This document shows, piece by piece, positions 1 to 5,903 of a stretch of 8,318 nt of DNA. How positions within the stretch are numbered: the first letter of the stretch is position 1; the number at the start of each line of letters is the position of its first letter. Origin of the DNA: Pseudomonadota bacterium (GTDB lineage Bacteria; Pseudomonadota; Gammaproteobacteria; Steroidobacterales; Steroidobacteraceae); assembly GCA_021817875.1 (NCBI GenBank), contig JAKAFQ010000159.1, forward strand, positions 1 through 8,318, in the 5' to 3' direction. The position numbers were made by a program, and so were the translations under genes. The notes below the pieces were generated by a model that was given only the letters and a program-made list of their open reading frames with translations, made no database searches and had not been told where the DNA came from.

Positions 1-292
1 GCGCGCCCCGGCAGACCCGGCCGCGCGAATGTGCCGGCACGAGCGTGCCGAGCTCGGCAAATGACGCATGCAGCAGCGTGAGCCGCTCTTCGCCTGCAAA
101 CCGTGCCTGCCCTGCCGCGATCGCTTCCGGGTCCCGATCGAGTGCGAGCACGCGGCCTTCTCGACCCAAGGCCTGCAGCAGGAGTGCCGTGTGACCGCCT
201 CGCCCGAACGTCGCATCGACATAGTAGCCGTCCGCCTGCAGTGCCAGCGCCGCGAGCGCTTCCGCGGCGAGCACCGGAACGTGCTCAGCCAC
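1..292 (-). CDS. rsmH: 16S rRNA (cytosine-1402-N4)-methyltransferase RsmH, N-terminal part
   Basis: RsmH (MraW) transfers a methyl group from S-adenosylmethionine to N4 of C1402 in the 16S rRNA P site. Only the first 97 codons are in the window. The N-terminus carries HVPVL (residues 4-8), the SAM-binding loop DATFGRGGH (26-34) and the following ALDRDPEAI strand (50-58), all hallmarks of the family. The start is a GTG at 292; an in-frame TAG two codons upstream excludes a longer protein. There is no good Shine-Dalgarno sequence, so translation may depend on coupling or a leader. It follows mraZ in the same direction, the usual head of the dcw cluster, but with a 147-base gap. The last visible residues (GRVCRGA) stop just before the LDLGVSSPQ motif would be expected, so that motif cannot be checked. 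Confidence 0.95.
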   Translation of the reverse strand, partial: MAEHVPVLAAEALAALALQADGYYVDATFGRGGHTALLLQALGREGRVLALDRDPEAIAAGQARFAGEERLTLLHASFAELGTLVPAHSRGRVCRGA

Positions 293-439
293 GATCTAAG
301 CGGCCGCGTACGGCCCCCCGCAATGCTGTTCTCATGGGCCGTGCCCAACCCTCACCCACACCGCGCAATCGCGCGAACCGATCCTCGTTCCGCGAGCACC
401 CGGGCGCCCGCCACGCCGACGCCACCCGGCGCCGGCAGC

Positions 440-892
440 CTAGAGCGACAGTGAGTCCAGCTCCGACGGCAGATCCGTCGAGGCCTCCTCGCTCTTCAGC
501 CACTCCGCGACCCGCTCGCTCCAGCGCGCCTCGTTCCACAACTCAAAGCGATTGCCCTGCCCGATCAGCACCGCATGCCGCTCGAGTCCCGCGAACTCGC
601 GCAGCTCCGGCGGCAGCAGCATCCGCCCGTGGCCATCGAGTTCGAGGTCCGTCGCGTGACCCACCATCAGCCGCTGCAGCCGTCGCGCCTGTGCGTGCAG
701 CGCCGGCAGGCTCATCAGCCGGGTCTCGAGCAGATCCCATTCCGGTAGTGGATAGATGAGCAGGCATTGGTCCCGGTCCACGGTGACCACGAGCTTTCCC
801 TGGGCACGCTCGGCAATCTGCTCCCGATACCGGGTGGGCATGACCATCCGGCCTTTATCGTCGAGGGTGACTTTGGTGGCGCCGCGAAACAT
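440..892 (-). CDS. mraZ: transcriptional regulator MraZ
   Basis: MraZ is a DNA-binding protein of the AbrB/SpoVT fold that represses its own promoter and thus tunes the division and cell-wall cluster. The 150-residue product matches the usual length of about 150. Two tandem half-barrels are visible, each with the family signature: DDKGRMVMP (residues 11-19) and LDGHGRMLLPPELR (85-98). The start at ATG 892 gives the conserved N-terminus MFRGATKVTLDDKGR. A GTG at 937 would extend it by 15 residues, but it lies in the operator near the predicted transcription start, so I reject it. No strong Shine-Dalgarno sequence precedes the ATG. It is the first gene of a transcript that continues into rsmH. 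Its own operator repeats sit 21-54 bases upstream, which fits autoregulation. Confidence 0.96.
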   Translation of the reverse strand: MFRGATKVTLDDKGRMVMPTRYREQIAERAQGKLVVTVDRDQCLLIYPLPEWDLLETRLMSLPALHAQARRLQRLMVGHATDLELDGHGRMLLPPELREFAGLERHAVLIGQGNRFELWNEARWSERVAEWLKSEEASTDLPSELDSLSL

Positions 893-912
893 GGACTGGG
901 ACGGGGCCTGAA

Positions 913-946
913 CCCATCTTCTCCCACTATCTCCCACTTCCTACCA
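913..946 (-). promoter_or_regulatory. MraZ operator: four TGG(G/T) units at 10-bp spacing
   Basis: Read on the minus strand, the units TGGT (943-946), TGGG (933-936), TGGG (923-926) and TGGG (913-916) start exactly 10 bases apart, one helical turn. MraZ is known to bind direct TGGGN repeats separated by five bases. Three units are perfect and the promoter-proximal one is degenerate and touches the -10 element. Binding here would cover the start of transcription, so repression of mraZ and the downstream cluster is the natural inference. Confidence 0.88.
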
Positions 947-975
947 CTATAGGAATCGCGGGCGCGCTATGTCAA
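946..975 (-). promoter_or_regulatory. sigma70-type promoter of mraZ
   Basis: On the minus strand a perfect -35 box TTGACA (970-975) is followed after 18 bases by TATAGT (946-951), five of six matches to the -10 consensus. The predicted start is near 939, giving a leader of about 47 bases that contains the operator repeats. The 40 bases upstream of the -35 box are rich in A and T in an otherwise GC-rich window, resembling an UP element. This is one of the best promoters in the window. Confidence 0.8.
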
Positions 976-1176
976 TTGAAATAGTAAGAAAATCGCCACA
1001 AAAGGTTGAGTTATGTAAATGAAAAACACCGACCAACAGCCACTCTAGAATGATTGCGCTTTGTAATCAGCAGCTTGTGCCGGCAATCTTATCCATTAGC
1101 TTATCCGGCGTTCATTTTCCCACTTCGGGCGCCTCTGTCGATCGTCCAATATCCGCGATTTCTCGCCGTGCGCCCG
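976..1176. other. AT-rich non-coding gap between yraN and mraZ
   Basis: No gene is supported here. The stretch from about 976 to 1110 is much richer in A and T than its surroundings and includes possible upstream promoter sequence for mraZ. Two copies of CTTATCC lie 12 bases apart (1088-1094 and 1100-1106). A perfect 7-bp inverted repeat CGGGCGC/GCGCCCG (1126-1132 and 1170-1176) directly follows the yraN stop codon, but it has a 37-base loop and no T-run after it, so it is not a convincing intrinsic terminator. Confidence 0.5.
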
Positions 1177-1545
1177 TCAGATCCTGCCCGCAGCGCATTC
1201 AAAGGCATGTTTGATCCATTCGATCCGCGGTGCCGTTCCGAGAGGGTCCTCGACGGCCATGACGTCGAACCTGACCCGCAGCCGCGCCAAGTCCGGCCGC
1301 TGCTGCAACAGCCGCGCGGCGGCCCGGCTCAACCGTCGTCGCTTGCCGGCGTCAACACTGGCCAGCGCGCCGCCGAAGAGCTTCGAGGAACGCGTGCGCA
1401 CCTCCACGAGCGCCAGCTCTTCGCCGCAGCGCGCAACGATGTCGAGCTCACCGCACCGGCAGCGGTAATTGCGCAGAAGCACCTGGGCCCCGTTTGCGCC
1501 CAGAAATCGCGCCGCGGCCTCCTCGGCAGCCCGCCCGAGCCGCAT
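1177..1545 (-). CDS. yraN: YraN family (UPF0102) nuclease-like protein
   Basis: YraN proteins are small, widely conserved and have a fold related to restriction-type and Holliday-junction nucleases; their role is not established. From ATG 1545 the product has 122 residues, typical of the family. It shows the family sequence in order: LGRAAEEAAARFL (3-15), LLRNYRCRCGELDIV (23-37), ALVEVRTR (45-52), the basic KRRRLSRAA stretch (68-76), RFDVMAV (92-98) and IEWIKHAF (108-115). The GELD and VEVR segments supply the acidic residues of the nuclease-like core. An alternative start, GTG 1620, overlaps the lpoA stop as GTGA and would add 25 low-complexity residues. The gene follows lpoA on the same strand, 71 bases away or overlapping it depending on the start, as in many gammaproteobacteria. 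Confidence 0.9.
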   Translation of the reverse strand: MRLGRAAEEAAARFLGANGAQVLLRNYRCRCGELDIVARCGEELALVEVRTRSSKLFGGALASVDAGKRRRLSRAAARLLQQRPDLARLRVRFDVMAVEDPLGTAPRIEWIKHAFECAAGRI

Positions 1546-1616
1546 CGGCCCCGAGGCCCGGGCCGCTGCGCCCCCCCGATGAGCGCGCCCGGAGCGCGCA
1601 GGCGATCCGCAGACCC

Positions 1617-2843
1617 TCACCCCGGCGGCAGCCGTCGCAGCTCTCCGTTCTCGAGCTGCGCCCATTCGAGCCGGCGATGAATCCGGCCATCAGGACTCAC
1701 CCGCAGCCGGCCCGACAAGCCGTCGAGCTCGAGCGCCGCCGGTTTGCGCGCCTCGAGCAGTGCGACGGCAAGACGATAGGCGTCGAACCCGAAGGCGAAC
1801 AGCCGGCCGCGCGCCGGGCCGCCCGCAGGCCACGCCTGAGCGGCGGCCACCCTCACCGCGCGTGCAAGCGGGCTGCCCACCATCCACGGCATGTCGGGGA
1901 AGCGCAACCCATCGAGATCCTCGTTGCCGGCCGGATCGGGCTCAAAGGCGTCGGAGGTCGAGTACGTCGGAATTCCGCCCGCGTAGTAGTACCGCAGTTG
2001 CGGCATCAGCAGCCGCTCGATCGGCGGTGGAGCGGGCGCGAAGATGAACTGGATGTCGCCGCGGCGCCTCAACGTGAAGGCGAGACGCATGCCGAGCAGC
2101 GCCTCCAGGCGGCGCAACCGATCCCGGCTCTGATTGATCAGCAATACCCGCTCGATCGCGTCGGAAAAGTCTGCCTGCGACAGATCGATACGCGCGCTGG
2201 CAAGCACTCTGCCGCCTCCGGCGCGCAGCTGCTGCGTGAAGGCATTGAGCACGCGGGTCCCCCACTGTCCCTCGGGCACGATCGCAACCCCTTCCCGGTG
2301 ACCGTCAGCCAGCACCCGGCGCGCCACCATGCGCGCTTCCGCGGTCGGGGACAGCGCGAACTGGAAGAAGCGCGACGGCGCCCGATCGCCCGCTGGCAGG
2401 AAGTTGAGTGCGAGGATCGGCGGACGCGCGCCCGGGTCCCCTGCCGCGGTGAGCACCGCGGGCCGTGTCAGCGGACCGACGATGAAATTCGCGCCCGCCC
2501 GGGTGGCGCGCGCGATGATCTCGGGAATTGCCTGGCCCGCGCCCGTATCATAGAGGCGCACCACGGGGCGCCGGCCGACGGCTCGCTGGTAGTACGCGCT
2601 CAGAAAGCCGTCGCGGACACTTTGCCCGGCCGCGCCGAACGGTCCGCTGACCGGCAGGAGCAGCGCGATACGGGCCTGTGCAAGCGGTATCGACGCAGTG
2701 CCCGGCCGCCGACCGATGATGCCGCGACGAGGCGCCGGGGCCCGACGTGCCGCCGGTGGCGGTGCCGGACGGCGTACGGTCGCACATCCGGCGATGAGTG
2801 CGGCGGCTGCGGCCAGCAGGGCAAGACGGGACCATCGCTGCAT
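1617..2843 (-). CDS. lpoA: penicillin-binding protein activator LpoA (LppC family), short form
   Basis: LpoA is an outer-membrane lipoprotein that reaches through the periplasm to activate the peptidoglycan synthase PBP1A. The N-terminus is a lipoprotein signal with lipobox LIAGC and lipidated Cys20, followed by a Pro/Arg/Ala-rich linker (21-56). The rest resembles a periplasmic-binding-protein fold: RIALLLPVSGPFGAAGQ (58-74), RDGFLSAYY (77-85), LDGLRFPDMPWM (310-321), FGFDAYRLA (351-359) and LDGLSGRLRVSPDGRIHR (373-390) are recognisable LpoA C-domain segments. At 408 residues it is far shorter than E. coli LpoA (about 680): the N-terminal TPR-like domain is absent. No stop or frame break suggests decay. 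The Shine-Dalgarno sequence is weak (GAAAGG, about 13 bases upstream). It heads a probable lpoA-yraN transcript, divergent from rsmI as in E. coli. Family membership is firm; activation of PBP1A by this short form is inferred. Confidence 0.9.
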   Translation of the reverse strand: MQRWSRLALLAAAAALIAGCATVRRPAPPPAARRAPAPRRGIIGRRPGTASIPLAQARIALLLPVSGPFGAAGQSVRDGFLSAYYQRAVGRRPVVRLYDTGAGQAIPEIIARATRAGANFIVGPLTRPAVLTAAGDPGARPPILALNFLPAGDRAPSRFFQFALSPTAEARMVARRVLADGHREGVAIVPEGQWGTRVLNAFTQQLRAGGGRVLASARIDLSQADFSDAIERVLLINQSRDRLRRLEALLGMRLAFTLRRRGDIQFIFAPAPPPIERLLMPQLRYYYAGGIPTYSTSDAFEPDPAGNEDLDGLRFPDMPWMVGSPLARAVRVAAAQAWPAGGPARGRLFAFGFDAYRLAVALLEARKPAALELDGLSGRLRVSPDGRIHRRLEWAQLENGELRRLPPG

Positions 2844-2877
2844 GACTGAAGTCTAACCTTTCGCCGCGGCCGCGCGC

Positions 2878-2917
2878 AGCCTGTCCCCGTCGAGCCGAAC
2901 GATTGCCCGGACAGGCT
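2878..2917. repeat. 9-bp perfect inverted repeat between lpoA and rsmI
   Basis: AGCCTGTCC (2878-2886) and GGACAGGCT (2909-2917) are perfect complements separated by 22 bases, in the middle of the 128-base divergent region. It could form a hairpin in the rsmI leader or act as a paired operator for both genes. I see no convincing -35/-10 pair for either gene around it. Confidence 0.45.
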
Positions 2918-2956
2918 CTCAAAGGCCAAGATTCACGTTCGCCGATCCGGCGCCGC

Positions 2957-2962
2957 AGGAGG
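2957..2962 (+). promoter_or_regulatory. Shine-Dalgarno sequence that sets the rsmI start
   Basis: A perfect AGGAGG lies nine bases before the GTG at 2972. It favours this GTG over the upstream in-frame TTG at 2903, which would add an arginine-rich extension not expected in RsmI. Confidence 0.85.
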
Positions 2963-2971
2963 ATTATAGAG

Positions 2972-3829
2972 GTGAAGTTGCAAGGCCGGTTACAGGTCGT
3001 GGCGACGCCGATCGGCAACATGGGCGATGTGAGCGCGCGGGCGAGGCAGGCCCTCGAGCACGCCGACGCCATTGCGGCGGAGGACACCCGCCGCACACTC
3101 GTGCTGCTGACGGCGCTCGGGATTTCACGGCCCCTGCTCTCACTGCACGCGCACAACGAGGCGCAGCGCGTCCCGGAGATCCTCGCGCGTCTGCGCGCCG
3201 GTGAAACCCTCGCCCTGGTGAGTGATGCCGGAACCCCGCTGCTGTCCGATCCGGGATACGAGCTGGTGCGAGCGGCGGTCGCGGCCGGCATCACCCTCGA
3301 GGCCATACCCGGACCGTCCGCCATCACCACTGCGCTCGCCACCGCCGCGCTGCCGGTCAACCGATTCTGCTTCGAAGGTTTCCTGCCCCCCAAAGACCGC
3401 GAACGGCGCGCGCACCTCGCGCAGCTCGCTGCGGAGCCGCGTACGCTCGTGTTCTTCGAGGCGCCACACCGCATCCAGGCAACGCTGACCGACCTCGCCG
3501 CCGCGTTCGGCGCCACCCGGCGCGCCGTCGTCGCTCGCGAGCTCACCAAGATGCACGAGACAGTCTACCGGGGCACGCTGCAGGATCTGGCGGAGCAGGC
3601 GAGCCGGGACGACAACTTCCGTCGCGGGGAGATCACCCTCGTGGTGGAAGGCGCCCCGCCCGACGAGCGGCGCGTGGACGAGGCCCTGTTGGACCGTGCC
3701 GTGAGACTGCTCGCCCGGGAGCTGCCTCCCGGCCGGGCGGCGGCCATCGCCGCGCAGCTCACCGGCGCCACCCGTAGCGAAGCCTACGAGCGGATCACGC
3801 GTCAGTCCGCCTCGAAGCCGATCGAGTGA
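2972..3829 (+). CDS. rsmI: 16S rRNA (cytidine-1402-2'-O)-methyltransferase RsmI
   Basis: RsmI methylates the ribose 2'-OH of C1402 of 16S rRNA, the same nucleotide whose base is modified by RsmH, encoded at the left edge of this window. The 285-residue product matches the usual length (E. coli 286). SAM-dependent tetrapyrrole-methylase-like motifs are clear: VATPIGNMGDV (10-20), AEDTRRT (36-42), VSDAGTPLLSDPGYELV (83-99), IPGPSA (112-117), FCFEGFLPPKD (132-142) and FFEAPHRI (161-168). The loop usually reads GNLGD; here it is GNMGD, a mild change. The GTG start is chosen on the AGGAGG nine bases upstream. It is divergent from lpoA, the same arrangement as yraL-yraM in E. coli, and convergent with rnpB. 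Confidence 0.96.
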   Translation: MKLQGRLQVVATPIGNMGDVSARARQALEHADAIAAEDTRRTLVLLTALGISRPLLSLHAHNEAQRVPEILARLRAGETLALVSDAGTPLLSDPGYELVRAAVAAGITLEAIPGPSAITTALATAALPVNRFCFEGFLPPKDRERRAHLAQLAAEPRTLVFFEAPHRIQATLTDLAAAFGATRRAVVARELTKMHETVYRGTLQDLAEQASRDDNFRRGEITLVVEGAPPDERRVDEALLDRAVRLLARELPPGRAAAIAAQLTGATRSEAYERITRQSASKPIE

Positions 3830-3841
3830 GGTTCGTTTTTT
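3811..3841 (+). terminator. possible weak terminator after rsmI
   Basis: A 5-bp stem CTCGA/TCGAG (3811-3815 and 3822-3826) overlaps the last codons of rsmI, and a run of six T residues follows at 3836-3841. The stem is short and nine bases separate it from the T-run, so this is a weak candidate. No better intrinsic terminator is visible for rsmI or, on the other strand, for rnpB. Confidence 0.25.
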
Positions 3842-3923
3842 CGGGGCGTCTGCGCGCCGATGCAGGTGTCGGGTTCGCCGCATCCGGGGGCCCTGACGCC
3901 GGGGGGCGAAGCCCGTGAGAGAT

Positions 3924-4401
3924 AGAGAGCCGGCCTGTAAGCCGGGTTCTGTCACGGGAAGGCTCCGGCTGGGAGCGATCCCGCGTGGCAGTCATTCCTC
4001 TACGATCCACGTCACCATGGATCTCTAGCGGCCTACCCGAAAGCGCGCGCGGATCGGCGCTGCGGACCCCGTTTCCGAAAGTCCACTGCTTTCCTATTTG
4101 GCCTTGCTCCAGGTGGGGTTTGCCGTGCCAGCCTTGTTGCCAAGGCCGCGGTGCGCTCTTACCGCACCGTTTCACCCTTGCCGTCCCCCGCAGCGACAGG
4201 CCGCGGGAGCTTGGGCGGTCTGCTCTCTGTTGCACTTTCCGTGAGCATGCCTCCTGTGCGGGAGGATTTCCCGCGCAGAAGACCACCCCCCAGGCGTTAC
4301 CTGGCACCCTGATCCGCAGGAGCCCGGACTTTCCTCCCCCCCGGTCACGAAGCGCTTTCGCCCATCATGGACCGGGGCAGCGACTGCCCGGCCGGCTCTC
4401 T
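3924..4401 (-). ncRNA. rnpB: RNase P RNA, bacterial type A
   Basis: This is the catalytic RNA that removes 5' leaders from pre-tRNAs. Read on the minus strand, the universally conserved blocks occur in order: GAGGAAAGTCCGGGCT (4323-4338), TGCCAGGTAACGCCTGGGGG, AGTGCAACAGAGAGCAGACC, GGTGAAACGGTGCGGTAAGA, GGAGCAAGGCCAAATAGG, then TTCGGGTAGGCC and ACAGAACCCGGCTTACAGG near the 3' end. The ends pair as a perfect 12-bp P1 helix (4390-4401 with 3924-3935), which fixes both boundaries to within a few bases. At about 478 nt it is roughly 100 nt longer than the E. coli RNA (377). Part of the excess is a hairpin (3953-3987) at the position of helix P19, absent in E. coli but common elsewhere. It is convergent with rsmI and starts 39 bases after the sspB stop. 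Confidence 0.97.
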
Positions 4402-4407
4402 GGAACC

Positions 4408-4436
4408 TTCATAGCAGCGGCCGGCCCGCTTGCCAA
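4408..4436 (-). promoter_or_regulatory. promoter of rnpB
   Basis: On the minus strand, TTGGCA (4431-4436) and TATGAA (4408-4413) are separated by exactly 17 bases. The 5' base of the P1 helix, an A at 4401, lies seven bases after the -10 element, where transcription should start, so promoter and RNA end support each other. The -35 box begins four bases after the sspB stop codon. Confidence 0.82.
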
Positions 4437-4439
4437 GTC

Positions 4440-4868
4440 CTATTTGACCACCCGCAGCTGCGGTCGCTTCGCGCCTCCACCGCCCTCCTCGGGCGGCGCG
4501 GAACCCGTGCCCGGCCCCGGCGGCGGGCCCGACGGCGGCGCAGGGCCCGCATCCTGATCGGGGAACATCATGCCTTCACCGGTCTCACGCGCATACACGC
4601 CCATCACCGCCGCGACGGGGAAGCGCACGTGGTGGATGACTCCCGCAAAACGAGCGTCGAACTCGACCGTATCGTTGTCGATTTTCAGCCGCTGCGTGGC
4701 GCTGTAGCTCAAGTTGAGGACGATCTTGCCCTCCTGCACATAGGCGCGCGGCACATCGCTGCCCGCCCGCCCGGCGTCGACGATCACGTGCGGTGTATGG
4801 CCGCTGTCGGTGATCCATTGGTGCATGGCGCGCAGCAGATAGGGACGCTTGGGAGGAGGATTGAGCAT
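4440..4868 (-). CDS. sspB: ClpXP protease specificity-enhancing factor SspB
   Basis: SspB is the adaptor that tethers ssrA-tagged and some other substrates to ClpXP. The 142-residue protein has the expected layout: a folded substrate-binding domain (about 5-102) with KRPYLLRAMHQWITDSGHTPH (7-27), IVLNLS (49-54), FDARFAGVIHHVRFPVAAV (70-88) and VYARETGEGMMF (91-102); a flexible linker (103-134); and the ClpX-docking tail RPQLRVVK (135-142), nearly identical to the E. coli tail. The linker is rich in Pro and Gly rather than acidic residues. Start ATG 4868 puts the conserved RPYLLRA near the N-terminus; no Shine-Dalgarno sequence is visible, which together with the 32-base gap after sspA suggests one transcript with sspA. 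The stop abuts the rnpB promoter. Confidence 0.96.
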   Translation of the reverse strand: MLNPPPKRPYLLRAMHQWITDSGHTPHVIVDAGRAGSDVPRAYVQEGKIVLNLSYSATQRLKIDNDTVEFDARFAGVIHHVRFPVAAVMGVYARETGEGMMFPDQDAGPAPPSGPPPGPGTGSAPPEEGGGGAKRPQLRVVK

Positions 4869-4900
4869 CTATGGGCCGAAGGTGATCGGGGGGAAGCGTA

Positions 4901-5500
4901 TCAGCGCCGCATGGCGCGTTCGACGTCCGACAGCGCATGGCGAAACGCTGGCCGGGAATAAATTCGACTCTCGTAATTGAGGATGGCCTGCGCCTTCGGT
5001 GGCAGATCGATCTGGTAATACGGCAAGCGCCACAGCATCGGCGCCAGGGTCGCGTCGACCAATGAAAATTCCTCGGACAGGAAGAACGGCCTCAGCTGGA
5101 AGAGCTCAACCCCCTGCAAAATCGTATCGAGAAGAATCTTTCTCAGCTTCGGCAGATGCCGGCGGTCCGATTCCCGATCGATCTGCCCGAGCACACCATA
5201 CCAGTCACGCTCGATGCGATACAGAGCCATCCGGAACTGCGCCCGCGTCACGGGATCCACGGGCATCAGGGGCGGGTGCGGGAAGCGCTCGTCCAGGTAC
5301 TCGATGATCACCCGCGAGTCATACAGCACCAGGTCCCGATCGACCAGGGTCGGCAGCGAGTGATAGGGGTTCAGATCCAGCAGATCCTCCGGAACCGAGC
5401 CCGGAGTGACGTTGACGACCTCGAGGTCGATACCCTTTTCGGCCAGCACGATGCGCGTACGGTGACTCCACGGATCGGCCGGCGCGGAGAACAGCGTCAT
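4901..5500 (-). CDS. sspA: stringent starvation protein A
   Basis: SspA binds RNA polymerase and alters promoter choice in starvation and acid stress; it has a glutathione S-transferase fold without the usual transferase activity. The 199-residue product shows the thioredoxin-like N-domain: TLFSAPADPWSHRTRIVLAE (2-21), DLNPYHSLPTLVD (42-54) and EYLDERFPHPPLMP (67-80), which holds the surface PHP motif needed for function in E. coli, then the helical C-domain with RIERDWY (95-101) and FFLSEEFSLVDATLAPMLWR (139-158). Start ATG 5500 aligns with the conserved MTLFS; upstream codons to 5569 remain open but do not match the family. No Shine-Dalgarno sequence is evident. It is followed by sspB after 32 bases. 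The pairing with pet genes upstream is common in gamma- and betaproteobacteria. Confidence 0.96.
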   Translation of the reverse strand: MTLFSAPADPWSHRTRIVLAEKGIDLEVVNVTPGSVPEDLLDLNPYHSLPTLVDRDLVLYDSRVIIEYLDERFPHPPLMPVDPVTRAQFRMALYRIERDWYGVLGQIDRESDRRHLPKLRKILLDTILQGVELFQLRPFFLSEEFSLVDATLAPMLWRLPYYQIDLPPKAQAILNYESRIYSRPAFRHALSDVERAMRR

Positions 5501-5903
5501 GAGGGATCGTCTGCTCGACACGATTGCGCCCCTGCGGCCCAGCCGGGCAGTTTCCGATGAACCCCGCACACTCGTGGCGGGTGTGTCGCACAGCGGCGAG
5601 CGGGCGGTCGGGAGCCCACACCGGGCTCTTGCCGCACAAGGATAGCGCAGCGTGATGCACGGCAGAAAGGCGCGCTTGCCCGTATCGATATAGCGGGCTG
5701 CGCCCTGCGCCGGGGAATTTCCGGACTACGCGGCCCGCCGCGGCGAATGGCGGGCTCCTGCCGGTGCCGCGGTGCGTCGTCCGTTCAGATGCCCGGTGCG
5801 CCAGCGGTCCCGCGCAGCGGCTCAGGCTGGCCCGCCAGCCGACAGACCAGGGCGTTCCCGGTGCCTCGCGGCGCGGCCCGGACCCCGGGGCACTCCAGGC
5901 TGA
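5501..5903. other. 403-base non-coding gap between petC and sspA
   Basis: No coding sequence is supported on either strand. Three perfect-stem hairpins are present: GGCTGG/CCAGCC with a 4-base loop (5825-5840), GCCCGCC/GGCGGGC with a 9-base loop (5733-5755) and GAGCCC/GGGCTC with a 5-base loop (5612-5628). None is followed by a T-run on the minus strand, so none is a proven terminator of petC. Weak promoter-like matches for sspA exist (TATATC near 5690 and TATCCT near 5640 on the minus strand), but without a good -35 box. The gap probably holds the petC transcript end and the sspAB promoter. Confidence 0.5.

Noticed and set aside
1..30. A frameshift in rsmH, since the last residues do not reach the LDLGVSSPQ motif in the expected register.
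   Set aside because: Only a few codons remain before the window edge and this region varies in length in the family; there is not enough sequence to claim a defect.
1126..1176. 7-bp inverted repeat after yraN as a terminator.
   Set aside because: The loop is 37 bases and the sequence following it on the minus strand lacks a T-run.
1494..2849. A 451-codon open frame on the plus strand opposite lpoA and part of yraN.
   Set aside because: Arg/Ala/Pro-rich low-complexity translation, antisense to a clear lipoprotein gene; no motif.
2548..3549. A 333-codon open frame on the minus strand across the lpoA start and rsmI.
   Set aside because: It is antisense to rsmI and out of frame with lpoA, spans two real genes and the divergent promoter region, and has Ser/Arg/Ala-biased composition.
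3985..4557. A 190-codon open frame on the plus strand across the RNase P RNA.
   Set aside because: It is antisense to the conserved rnpB blocks and to the end of sspB; the RNA explains the sequence.
5825..5840. Hairpin after petC as an intrinsic terminator.
   Set aside because: The stem is perfect but short, and no T-run follows on the minus strand.
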